Source: Stenocarpella maydis (Eukaryota; Ascomycota; Sordariomycetes; Diaporthales; Diaporthaceae). Taken from it: 64,000 nt of DNA. The stretch covers positions 1 through 64,000 of the forward strand of contig NQMI01000110.1 of assembly GCA_002270565.1 (NCBI GenBank). The letters run 5' to 3'. The notes beneath the pieces were generated by a model. That model ran no database searches and was not told where the DNA came from. It was given only the letters and a program-made list of their open reading frames with translations. The translations under genes and the position numbers were made by a program. How positions within the stretch are numbered: position 1 is the first letter of the stretch; each line of letters begins with the position of its first letter. Positions 1-9,469 of the stretch are shown here, one piece after another.

Positions 1-1
1 A

Positions 2-812
2 TAAGTAATATTATGCATTTTATTATCTATAATAAAGAAAATAGCCCTTATCCTATTGTAGCTAATGCATACTTACTCCTTAGTTACTCTAATTAGTGCA
101 AGTAATGGTCTATTATAAACTATAGAGTTTATATCTTAAAGTAAAGTATAGGATAACTTATTCTAGTGGTAATAGGATAAAGAAAGAAGATTTATTTTAG
201 TACTTATATTTAATAGAGCTGGAAGGATCTTATAGCTTTTTAAAGCAATCCTAATATTTAAATAGGCAGATCTGCAGCAACTGTAGTTCACTATATTAGT
301 AGTTTGAGATAATATCAAATTTACCTCATACCTAATAATATGCATCTGATTAGAGCTTGAGCATTACTCATATCCAATTTTGGATAAAGTAGAAACTATA
401 CTGAGTCCTGGACCTATAGCTTGAGGCACATTCCTATCTGGGACTGGCTTGAAAGGCTACTCATTAAGAGAGGTATTATCCCTGCAAGCAAGGAGCTTTC
501 TGATTAGAATAGTATTAGTCTTGCTAAGCGCGAGAATATCCGAAATTAGCATTTTGATTGAGGTAGTAAGGATGGCGTTTATAGCCTTAGCTTTAGGGGT
601 CTGGGGGATTAGGGGTCCTTATTTGGGCTTAGCTTTAGTTAACTTTTCGGTCTTGCTTGAACTAATTGGATTACCCTTTATTTTACTTTTCCCCTCCCTA
701 GCTATAATGGAAGTCCCTTGCTGCATTTCTGGTACTACCTCCTCTTTATTAGAAATTATTCTTTGGTTCCCTAAGAGATATATTGCCCTTAAGTTTGGGG
801 CAGCTAGCGATT
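2..812 (-). pseudogene. Retrotransposon protease-region relic, running off the left edge
   Basis: One minus-strand frame can be read from about 812 to the window edge, interrupted only by a handful of TAA/TAG codons. Near 181-222 it reads PALLNISTKINLLS. This matches the retropepsin active-site pattern PALLDTGAEINLLS if D-to-N, G-to-S, A-to-T and E-to-K are each single G-to-A changes, which is what RIP on the other strand makes. The catalytic Asp-Thr-Gly is therefore destroyed. The upstream part (Lys/Ser-rich linker, then an alpha-helical stretch near 470-590) fits the linker that precedes the protease in fungal gag-pol proteins. Reverse transcriptase would lie further left, outside the window. 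Whether it belongs to the same element as the gag relic at 3686-4666 is unknown; 2.9 kb separates them. Confidence 0.6.
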
Positions 813-1334
813 AGAGACTAATATTTCTAAATGCAAGGTAAGCTCATTCTTCCTTTTTAAAGCAAAAATTCCAGATAGCCTCTAGTAAACTTCTTAATGC
901 TATAATATTCTATATTCCTATAGAAAGCTATAGCTATAAGATTAAGCTAATTAGACCTGCCTTTATAAATATCCTCTTAAGAGCTGAGGAATAATAAGGT
1001 CTAAAGGGTAGTATTTTTAAAAGGCATTGAAGGTATAATAGGCTAAGAAGTTGCCTAAATAGGTGGTATAGGAGTATAATGCTCCTAATTAGAGGTTTTA
1101 GATAGGGTGGGGGCAGGTTCCTAAGGAGATTAGCGTCCTTAAGGTGGACCTTTCTTTAATAAGAGCCCCTTTATCTTATTTATATCTTGCTTCCTTCCCC
1201 TAAAGGGCGAACCTCTAGTGGATGGGGGAGTAGAATAAATATCCTCTATTAGAAAAACAGAAGATATAGATCCTGATTTATCCTTTATTATAACAATAGA
1301 GGCGAATGTTTTTCTGCATTAGCACTATAGCTGA

Positions 1335-1640
1335 AGAGGCGAGATATAAGTGTTATCTAAGATTATTAAATGTTTCTTTATAATAAGTATATCTAGGAGA
1401 AGTAAAGGTATAAATACTATTTAGGGTTTGCAGAGATGTATATAGAATAGGTTAGGTCCTGATTACTCCCTTGCGGTAATAGTGAAGTTAAATGTTTCTT
1501 AATACTAAAGGTCCTTTAGGAGAGGTAAGATATAAGTGCTATCCAAAAGTATTAAATGTTTCTCTATACCAGGCGTATCTGGAAGAAATAAGGGCGTAAG
1601 TGCTATCTGAAGTTTATTAAGATGCATATAGGAATAACTA
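1335..1640 (+). repeat. Diverged direct repeat, two units of about 115 bp
   Basis: Unit A (about 1335-1450) and unit B (about 1520-1640) share the order gatataagtg..tatc, attaaatgtttct, tatctgg/tatctagg, agaa..aa, aag/aat gctat/actat, then agatgtatata/agatgcatata ending in a ggaata/gaata word. Differences are mostly C/T or G/A, as expected of RIP acting on a duplicated sequence. Function unknown. Confidence 0.5.
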
Positions 1641-2354
1641 GGTATAATTAGAGTGAAAGGTATCAGTATAGAAGGTCACATTAAGTATTATGAAGTCTTA
1701 CTATGGGCAAAGGCGGGAGCTACTTGATCGCTAGTCTCACAGGAGAAGATAATATAGATACCCAGAATACCCTTATGCTACTAATGCTAGCCATCCTGAC
1801 CGCGGGGGGTGCTAATAATAGCGGAAGCTCCGAGCTTACCAATCAGAAGGATAGTAGTTAGTAGGGCAGGAACCTCTTTAGCTCCCTATAAAAGTATGTA
1901 ATATCTAGTATTATTATTACCCGACCTAATATCATATAATATTAGATGATATCTCAGATATAGTATTTAATAGGGTAACCAGATATTATAATGATAACTT
2001 AAAAGAGAAAACTAAAGAGGGGCCTAATTAGTTAAACTAGGGCTCTATTATACCTAGTTTACCTATATTAGGGAATTAGTATGCTAAACCTTTAGGTGCT
2101 ACATCTAAGGGCAAGAGAGTTTCGGGTGATATAGGCAGTTGGGATTTATTAAACCTTCTTGATACCAGTCCTTTATATCCTTTTTAAGGAAATGAGCCCT
2201 GATTAGATGCTATTAAATCTGATTGGAATGAATTTCTAAGGCCTGAGGATATAAATCCCTTAGTAGCTTTTTCAGGAATGTATGGCTAGGCTAGAGGTTC
2301 TATACTTTACTATTTGTTAAACGGAACCGCTCAGCAGGGCGTTGGTACTCCGTG

Positions 2355-2424
2355 CAAGGAGTTACCCTAGACTTCGTTGTAAGGAGTTACCCTAGACTTT
2401 CTAGCAAGGAGTTACCCTAGACTT
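2355..2424 (+). repeat. 25-bp tandem repeat, three copies
   Basis: The 20-bp word caaggagttaccctagactt occurs at 2355, 2380 (first base t) and 2405 with a strict 25-bp period. Only the 5-bp spacers differ (cgttg, tctag). It lies in the un-RIPped island, upstream of the TATA box at 2756, where repeated U3 enhancer-like elements of an LTR would sit. Confidence 0.9.
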
Positions 2425-2755
2425 GTGAGTCAGGCGATTTTCGCTAAGTACGCCCAGTGCGTGCGTGACGCAAGATGAGTTTGGTGGCCGTGAGTCGATT
2501 ATTTTGGCCTGCATTTGCACCTTAATTCAGACCTCTGCATTACCCTTATTTCTTACCCAAAAAGTATATGACTTAGTGCATTGGATAGCCTGATTTCTGA
2601 AGTTTGTATGTACTTAATTTGGGCATTGCTAGGGCTATGGTTGGCTGGCTGCTTGGAACCAAAGATGGTGTGTTGGAAGGGCGAATTTTCCGGCATTTGC
2701 AAATTTGCACCAGAGCCGACCGCAGCGTGCCCAGGGGTGAGACGACGTCGGAGGG

Positions 2756-2764
2756 TATATAAGG
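2756..2764 (+). promoter_or_regulatory. TATA box of the GC-normal island
   Basis: The sequence tatataagg is preceded by a CG-rich stretch and followed by a leader without ATG until well downstream. It is a strong TATA match on the plus strand, probably belonging to an LTR promoter. No coding sequence for it remains. Confidence 0.4.
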
Positions 2765-3685
2765 AGGGCTTACAGAAGCCCAACTTAATTCAATACAAAG
2801 TTGTCCAGACCATTGTCAATCGTCCCAATTCGCCTCAGAGCACCACACTGCGACCCTGCCGAAACACACGCTGAACTGAATGCTATTCTATAGCACAAAT
2901 TCATCAGACTATTGAATTGGGTATGCTAGGAGGGGGTTTAAAATATAGCTGAGGTAATGGAGTTAGCTTGATATAGAGATCAGACCAGCCTTACACATAC
3001 TTGCTCCTATTGCTACTAGGTTAACTGTGGGCAACTCGGGAGGGTAAATCTAGCTTTTGCATAATAGCAAAATCCTCTATTAAGAGCGAGAGGGTGCTAT
3101 AGCTTTAATTAGAATCAAATAGTATTAGAAGTATAGAGATTCACTCCCTTAAAGTGGCTAACAACCTTATAAATAAAATAGGGAATCTAGGCCTAAAAGC
3201 TAAGGAACTTTATAATAGCTAAAGAAACCTTATTAGCTAAAGAAACCCATATTTAATTTATGGGGTAAATACTAGTGAAAACGGGCCTAAAGGGGAGAGC
3301 GAGAGGATAAAACCTCTATATACACAAAAAGGCATACATTCTGCCAGAGCCCTGATTAAGCAACCACCCTAAGAGGAGCGTGGAAGGCAAGAAGAGGAGC
3401 CCCTAATGCGATAGGAGAGTTATAAGGGGAATAGAGGGTGTTAAAAAGGAGAGGCAGAAAAAGAGGGCACAAGAAATAGTTTTATAGTACACACGTATAT
3501 ATCTGATAGATATAAAGTTATAGGGTATAAAAAGATTGATTCTCTAGGACTAGAAATTTCTCAAAAGCAATGCAGGAAGGCCCCTTCTTATAGCCTTGGA
3601 GGGAGGGGGGGGGGATGCTAAGGCTGGTTTTCCTCCGGATTCCGAAACATGCAGGTTCCCCTAGACCCCGGAACATTAGAGCCCA

Positions 3686-4666
3686 GCATTCTAAGGTAAA
3701 GTATCTTGTTTTATTATAGTTATAGCATTAAATGTTTTTCTTATCCTTGCGTTAGGCAATATCTAGTTTTATAGGTCCTGCATGCTATCCCCACTAGGTG
3801 CTTGGCTTCTAATATTTCTTTCCTGTGTTAGATTTATACTTATGGAATATAGTTTGTTTAGAAGTTCATCTTTTCTTTTTTAAGTGTTATTTATAGAGTC
3901 TGTTATTAATCTGGATAGCTATTTCTATATAGCATAGGAAATCATTAGGTTAGTCTATAATTTTGCTAAGTTTATCCTTTACTTTATCCTTTAATTTGCA
4001 GTAGAATATGAATTTCTTTGCATTATTGGTGTAATTGATTTTAGTATAGATTTGCTAGAAATCTGTTGTATAGTTGATTACTAAACTATACTATTTGCAA
4101 TTCACTAGGTCCCTTTCTGCCTACCATTCTTTATTTAGGTCCTAAAATAGGGACCTAAGGGCGTCTTTATAGCCTTTATAGCTACTGAAAATCCGCTATA
4201 TTTTAAGCTTATAGGCTTTAAATAACTCTACATTAATAAAGTCGGTTAGGTAGGGTTTAAATTAAGCTAAAGCTTATCTTTTAAGGAAAGAGGATACATA
4301 TATAACCCTTTTTCCACTAGGCTGTATATCTAGCCTATGGAAGCACTAGTAGGCCTTAACCTGCATTAGGTATGCCTAAAGTTGTCCAGCAGTCCTATTA
4401 TAGGGGGCTGGAGTATTAAGCTTAATATATTCCTTTATTTGAATTAGGGTATTAATAATATTAGTTCTAGCTCGGAGAGTGGTGATCTCCTATTAAAGCT
4501 GTTTAACTTCTGCATTATATTAAGCTTAACCTTTTATAAGGAGGTACAACTGCCCAACCTTATTAACTAGTTCCTAAATATAAGGGTCCATAGTCTTATT
4601 ATTAGCAAGTTTATCCAGCTTGTAGAGAAGGTTGCAGATAGGAGTGGTTATTCTAGAGTCTAACAT
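3686..4666 (-). pseudogene. RIP-destroyed Ty3/gypsy-type gag relic
   Basis: From ATG at 4666 the minus strand reads as a retrotransposon capsid protein when stops are ignored. It shows an N-terminal helical part with leucine-rich coiled-coil character, then the gag signature RTAGQL.AYLMQVKAY (about 4330-4380), YVSSFLK, and an internal NYTNNAKKFIFYCKLK segment. It ends in CYNYNKTRYFTLEC at 3686-3727. That last stretch aligns with the CCHC zinc knuckle CX2CX4HX4C, with its second Cys, the Gly and the His changed to Tyr, Arg and Tyr by single C/T or G/A changes. About sixteen in-frame stops are present, TAA or TAG at Gln-compatible sites apart from one TGA (3866). The gene is dead. Which family it comes from beyond Ty3/gypsy-like is not resolved. 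Confidence 0.75.
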
Positions 4667-4942
4667 TATAAAGGGTTTTATATATAATATTACTTAAAGT
4701 CCATATAATAATATATAAATAAGAGTTATTAAAATGTAATAATTAAAGGGGTTTCTAAGTATATTAATCCTAAAAGATTAAGGGTTTATATTTAGAATAT
4801 ATTGTTAGGCAGTTATTAAGCAATATTATTAACTTAATAATAATTACTAGCTATAAGGCTATTTAATATTAGGATTAAATACTTAGATTAATAACTAAAG
4901 AGTTTATTTTATGAAAGCTACCTAATATAGTAATAATTATAT

Positions 4943-4951
4943 CCTTATATA
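4943..4951 (-). promoter_or_regulatory. TATA-like box upstream of the gag relic
   Basis: On the minus strand tatataagg lies about 280 bp upstream of the gag ATG, inside AT-rich DNA. The region between ends with ctgcctaaca (minus strand, about 4802-4812), a plausible LTR 3' end. This fits an LTR promoter for the gag relic, but the LTR borders are not defined. Confidence 0.3.
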
Positions 4952-5049
4952 TTCTGACTCTTCATTTATTATCAATAGTATTGATGGTGATCCTCTTGAT
5001 TAAGTGTTGCTCAATGGAATCGATAATGATCTTATTGATTGTGGTGGGT

Positions 5050-5067
5050 CCCTAACCCTAACCCTAA
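5050..5067 (+). repeat. Three telomeric repeats (CCCTAA)3, interstitial
   Basis: Three perfect CCCTAA units lie between tggtgggt on the left and taaggtagcg on the right. They open an island of normal GC content (to about 5190, including ggcggggcgctcc) inside the RIP block. TTAGGG is the usual telomere repeat of filamentous ascomycetes. Three units are too few for a real telomere, so this is an internal copy. Confidence 0.8.
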
Positions 5068-7276
5068 TAAGGTAGCGTTACTGATTGGATCAGGCGGGGC
5101 GCTCCTTTTTGGGGGCCACTTCCCGACCTGTGGGGTTGTCTTCTGCGGTAGTCAGCCGCCAATGTGTGTTGGTCCATAACAATGGGTAGGAACTGCTACC
5201 TATGCCTACCTTATAAGGTTAGTATAGTACTTAGGCTAGGGGGTTATTTAAGAGGCTTAGGCTTTAATTAAGCCTTTATTAAATACTAAGGTGGGCCTAG
5301 GATGGTCCTGCTATAAGCCTAGTATAACTATACCCTAAATATATAACTATATAGGTACTAGAATATCTAGGCCCCTTTAGGGCCCTATAGTTAAGCTGGG
5401 CATAGTAATTTATAACTCTTTTTAGGCTCCTTTAAGCAGCTGCTATAAGGCTAGCCTATAATATAAGTTATATAATATAGCTAATCTAATCCTACTTAAG
5501 CTCTACTTATAAGTAGTATATTATATAGCTAACCTTTTCCTAATTCTCGTTAAGACTATATAAATAAAAATAATACTCTAGGTTATAAAGAAAAGTATTT
5601 AACTATATAAATAATTATCTTATATATTTTAAAGTAGATAAGTTGCTAATATACTTATGTATTATAAGAATAGCTTTCTGATTAAAACTACTTATTAGTA
5701 AGATGCTATAATAGCTTAAAGGCATTATTAAAGTAAAGGTAATATATAAGTTATCTTTAATATAAAGAAGGAGTACTAGCCTTATATATTTGCCTTAAAG
5801 GTATTAATATATTTATTCTTTCTCTAGCTATTAATTAATCTCTTTTTCTTTATATTTAAAGGCCTTTCTATTAAGATAAGTATCCTTATTAGCTATCTCT
5901 TTATTAATTAAATATAGTAATATAGCTATATATATACTAAAAGAAAGTATATCTATTTTATAAAATTAAGCTAAAGAAGGTTAGGTTTTAAGAGGAAGTA
6001 TAAACTAAGTCTTTAGATTAATAGGTTATACTTTAAGCCTATTTTATTTAAGTATAATAATATTATAATAAGATAAAGTTATCTAGAATATAAAGGCTAT
6101 ATTAATATCTTAAATAATTTACTTTTTTAAAAGAATTTAAAAGTCTAAATTATAAAAGTTATAAATATAAGTAAGGTAAATAAGCATATATAATAATTAA
6201 ATACTAAAATAATAGTATATAAGTGCTATATTCCTAAGGAGATAAATATAACTAAACTTACTCTTTTTTCTTTTTCTTTCTATTTACTCTTTTTTCCCCC
6301 TTCTTATATAAGAATCCTTTCTTATTACTTTATTATTCTAAGGCAATTTATGACTTATATTTTTATAGTAAGTCCGTGTAGTATAATCTTAGGGTAAAAC
6401 CTTTAATATATAATCTTTCTTAATACTATTTAGGCTGCCTATTATATACTAGTTGCTTCTTTATAGCGTCCCTATAGGGCCCTTAGGTGCCTTAACCTAG
6501 AGTAGTATACTAGACTCTAATAATAGCTAATTAAGTATAGTTTTTAAGATTAGTTATATCTTAATGAAGTATTATACTTAACACTTATTAAATAGCTTAT
6601 TGTTATATAATATTAGTAGAAGATTAGCTATATCTGTTATATTCTTTTGTTATATTAAAAACTTTTACATATTTTAAATAATAATATATTTAATCAGTAT
6701 TTACTTTGTAAGTAAATTAAGTTTATATTTTTCAATATATAAATCTTTATCATTATATTATTATAGTATTCTGTAGTATAGTATAGTTTAAAGTATATTA
6801 AAGATCTTAGCTATTATAATTATATTTATAAGTTTTATATTATTATTTGTTTTAAATTCAAAATAGGTTAAATAGCTAAAACTAATTTGCTCTCTTAGAA
6901 TATAAAATATATATCATTATTATAGAACTTTAATATATTAAATATTTAAATAAGTAGAGAAATATGAAAATAATATACAAAATTAAAGATATAACTAATA
7001 TTAAAAAAGGCCGTTTTATATAAACCTTAATACTTTCTAGCTCTATTATACCTACCCTAACTCCTTTAAATTTATAAAATTAATTCAAAATAAGTAATTA
7101 AGTATAACTAGTACTAGCTAGTGCTAATTTTTATTAAATATTCAGCCTTAGGCAGGTGCTAGGGTAGCTTAAATTTAATGAATTTACTGACAACTGGCTA
7201 CTTCCTGGTACCTTATATTAGTTAAATAGAATATAGTTTAAAAAAATAATTAAGGCCTTCAGTAATCCTTACATCT

Positions 7277-7357
7277 AGGAGGGGATCTTTATATATATAT
7301 ATATATAGGTACATAAGGGCTCTTCTTTAGCTATATATGTATATAGCGATCCCTCCT
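7277..7357. repeat. Imperfect inverted repeat around a (TA)n tract
   Basis: The left arm aggaggggatc (7277-7287) and right arm gatccctcct (7348-7357) are complementary apart from one extra G. Between them lie a (TA) tract and a second tagctatatatgtatatagc pairing. The structure could fold as a cruciform about 200 bp left of the RIP/GC boundary, and may be the terminal repeats of a small MITE-like element. Confidence 0.55.
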
Positions 7358-7390
7358 CTGGATTTGTGGAGAGCCCTACTGGGTGGTATG

Positions 7391-7443
7391 AAGGGGGTTC
7401 GCTGGAGCAGCGAGTGGAGTGACTGATGAGGGTGGACCCCCTT
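7391..7443 (+). other. Nested stem-loop at the edge of the RIP block
   Basis: The arms aagggggt (7391-7398) and accccctt (7436-7443) pair perfectly. Inside, cgctg-gag-cagcg (7400-7412) forms a second perfect 5-bp hairpin. No run of T follows as in a terminator, and eukaryotic genes do not use such terminators. Function unknown. Confidence 0.4.
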
Positions 7444-7875
7444 TATGCTTATTTCTACTAGTATTTCTAAGCCCTGAATACTTACTTAGATGAATAGCTC
7501 CTAGGGCCTCGGTAGCGGCTTTCTACCCGGTATTTCCTTTCAGGTATGCTATTATTGAAAGACCTCTAATATGCCTGGTCCAATTTAGGTGCCTCGTTTA
7601 TACGAGGGGCTCACCTCGTGTGGCGCAGGGGAAGAGAATCGCTGGATAACCTCATCCCCAAACTCTCTGGTACCAACTTCAACGTCTGCCCGTGCCGCAG
7701 CCGCGTTTGTAAAGTTGGGTGAAAAAGGTGAGAAATCTGCCATTTGGGACATATTGACAACGGCAGGCCCGCTCAATACAGGGTAGAAGTCCCCATTTTC
7801 AAGAGTCCTGTCGCCTTGAAGCGCAAACTCGTCTTGTGGCAGGGGATACCGAGCTATTTCCTCGAGAGCCAGGCT

Positions 7876-8371
7876 TTACCATCGCCTTGGGAACATTTTG
7901 TCCCACCAATGGTCCGAGAGGACAACTTCTGATGAGACATAATCAGCCGCCTCCGGGGATGGCCTGGAAGATGCGGTCTGGTGGGCACATTTCTTGGTAT
8001 CCTTTTGAACATCAGGCAGCGCCCCAGGAAGGACAGCGATGACGGCCAGGATCAGCATAATACCGCTGAAGACGGACAGGTAGGCAACGAGCTGTGTGCT
8101 ACCATCTCCCGCACCTGCCACGATCGCCCAGATGACTATGGCGCCGAGCTTCCCCGCCGCGGCTGAGATGCCGAAGAAGGTCCCCCTGAAGACGGTTGGG
8201 AATATCTCGGCGGCTATGATGAAGGTCAGGGTGTTGGGACCGACGTTGAACATGAAACTGGGCGAGCGCGAAGAATACCATGCTGACCTCGTGGTTCGGC
8301 TTCGCGTACATCTTGAGGACGCTGGTCCCCGTGGGGACGGAGAGGAGCGTCAGGCTCAGGGAGGTCCTAGA
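7876..8371 (-). pseudogene. MFS inorganic-phosphate transporter (Pho84-like), 3' fragment with frameshift
   Basis: The minus-strand frame from 8253 to the stop at 7876 encodes the last two membrane helices of a proton:phosphate symporter of the major facilitator superfamily. The family signature [34 protein letters not shown], a final hydrophobic helix and PDVQ before a hydrophilic tail are all visible. The preceding helix ([19 protein letters not shown]) lies in another frame, because one extra T occurs at about 8254-8257 between AQF and MFN. Upstream of about 8371 all similarity stops, so roughly the first three quarters of the gene is missing. The C-terminus and stop look normal. It is a truncated, frameshifted relic lying tail-first toward the RIP block and head to head with the gene at 8462. 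It shows no RIP signature itself. Confidence 0.75.
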
Positions 8372-8461
8372 GCATGTTCAGCGTCCTGGGACTGTCCAGG
8401 CTGTTTCCATAGAAACACACATGATATCCCACGGCAGAGCTCCGTCCATCTTACTCCACCG

Positions 8462-9469
8462 ATGGATCCCGTAATGGCCTTCGGGGTGGTGGCCGGAATC
8501 GTGCAGCTGGCGCCTTTTGTGGCGGACCTCGCCGGCAACCTGCGTCGCTCCCGACATCAAGGAGGACAGCTGATCAGGCTCCGGGACATACTGCAAGAGC
8601 TCTCCCAGCTGAGGCTCCGCATCGGCGAGGATGACTCGGATGTCGGGAGGGTTGTGCGGCTGGTGGAAAAGTGCAGGGACCTGCTCGAGCAGCACGACCC
8701 CAGGTTAAAACCATCTCGCGGCCTGACGTTCACGTGGCCAGCGAGTCTTGAGAACGACATCCGCATCATCAACCAAGATCTCACGCGCATGTACACGAGG
8801 CTGCTGCTGTACCGCGTCGACCTGCCTCCGACACCAAGCTCACATGGCAGCCCACCAGGCCAGCCGGCGCGGACACCTAGCCTCCCACCACATGCACTGC
8901 TGCAAGAGCCCGCGCTCACCCCTGCCCCCAGCTGCAGAGGGTCTCTCGAGTGTATCGAACTGCCGGCCACGCTGTTCCTCAGAGAATACGGGCCCAAGCT
9001 CACGGTGCAGCACGTCAACATCCCCGAGAGGGACAACTCCTCCCGTATCCTCCAGTACGAGAGCAGCGACAGACAGGTGGTCGTCACCCACCGGATCCCA
9101 TTTGGGACCAAGCCGAACGCAGACGGCGACGTGCGCGTGCGCCGGGTCAACTTCCTCACGCAGCACGAGGTGACGGTCGAGGCCCGCCACGGCTTCTGCA
9201 TCTACTGCGTGGACCCAACGTACGTGTTCCGCAGCTCCGCCAACTGCGCCAGCTTCATGTCCAAGGTGCGCGCGCGCGCGCTGGTGGGCACATTCCTGCC
9301 GCGCGAGGTGCGCCAGATCGAGCTGGACGTGGGGCTGTATGACCGCAGCGTGACCTTGTCCAAGGATAAGAAAACCCTTGATGCCTGGAGGACGGACGGG
9401 TCCACCAAGTTGTCGTTGTCTTTTGAGGATTCCAAAGGCACGCTGACATGGCAATGGCCCCCCTGGTAA
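8462..9469 (+). CDS. Protein with helical NLR-type N-terminus and an unidentified C-terminal domain
   Basis: This intact 335-residue frame has no intron. I chose ATG 8462 because the residues after it (MDPVMAFGVVAGIVQLAPFV) match the start typical of HeLo-like/PigL_N fungal domains: a hydrophobic amphipathic first helix, then a charged helical bundle to about residue 115. The longer upstream frame is antisense to the transporter relic. Residues about 120-160 are Pro/Ser-rich. The remaining part is mostly beta-strand-like with a final WRDGST-type segment (WRTDGSTKLSLSFED) that I cannot assign. In this fungal group such N-termini sit on NLR or stand-alone proteins involved in heterokaryon incompatibility and signalling, sometimes membrane-targeting. 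There is no nucleotide-binding P-loop here, so it is not a full NLR. The gene lies next to a broken transporter and a RIP block, an accessory context. The domain call is pattern recall, not a search result. Confidence 0.6.
   Translation: MDPVMAFGVVAGIVQLAPFVADLAGNLRRSRHQGGQLIRLRDILQELSQLRLRIGEDDSDVGRVVRLVEKCRDLLEQHDPRLKPSRGLTFTWPASLENDIRIINQDLTRMYTRLLLYRVDLPPTPSSHGSPPGQPARTPSLPPHALLQEPALTPAPSCRGSLECIELPATLFLREYGPKLTVQHVNIPERDNSSRILQYESSDRQVVVTHRIPFGTKPNADGDVRVRRVNFLTQHEVTVEARHGFCIYCVDPTYVFRSSANCASFMSKVRARALVGTFLPREVRQIELDVGLYDRSVTLSKDKKTLDAWRTDGSTKLSLSFEDSKGTLTWQWPPW

Larger units (their letters stand above)
2306..2945 (+). other. GC-normal island in the RIP block, possible solo LTR or late insertion
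   Basis: Starting at tgttaaacgg (2306), this segment has ordinary base composition and keeps CpG dinucleotides (ccgacgtcgg-like words near 2740), unlike the flanks. It holds three tandem copies of a 25-bp unit, a good TATA box (2756-2764), and a pyrimidine/CA-rich leader after it. These are features of an LTR U3-R-U5 or of a gene promoter. A gtttaaaa word near 2938 is a weak inverted match to the tgttaaac start. No reading frame of note follows. I cannot show target-site duplications, so the LTR call is inference. Confidence 0.35.
1..7580. mobile_element. AT-rich block of RIP-degraded transposon DNA
   Basis: The block is dominated by TA-rich words (taatata, ctatag, ttaag) with almost no long open frame. 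Composition changes abruptly to GC-rich, codon-like sequence at about 7.58 kb. Two minus-strand frames inside it still read as retrotransposon protein (3686-4666 and 2-812), and their stops are almost all TAA/TAG where a Gln codon would fit, the CpA-to-TpA signature of RIP. Islands of normal composition interrupt it near 2306-2945 and 5050-5190. The rest (about 813-2300, 2950-3680, 5200-7260) I could not assign to any element. No active gene is expected here; such blocks are usually heterochromatic. Confidence 0.85.

Noticed and set aside
7420..7450. ctgatgag resembling a hammerhead ribozyme core, followed by a gggtggaccc hairpin
   Set aside because: No GAAA follows the would-be stem II and no stem III/I partners are present, so the catalytic core cannot form.
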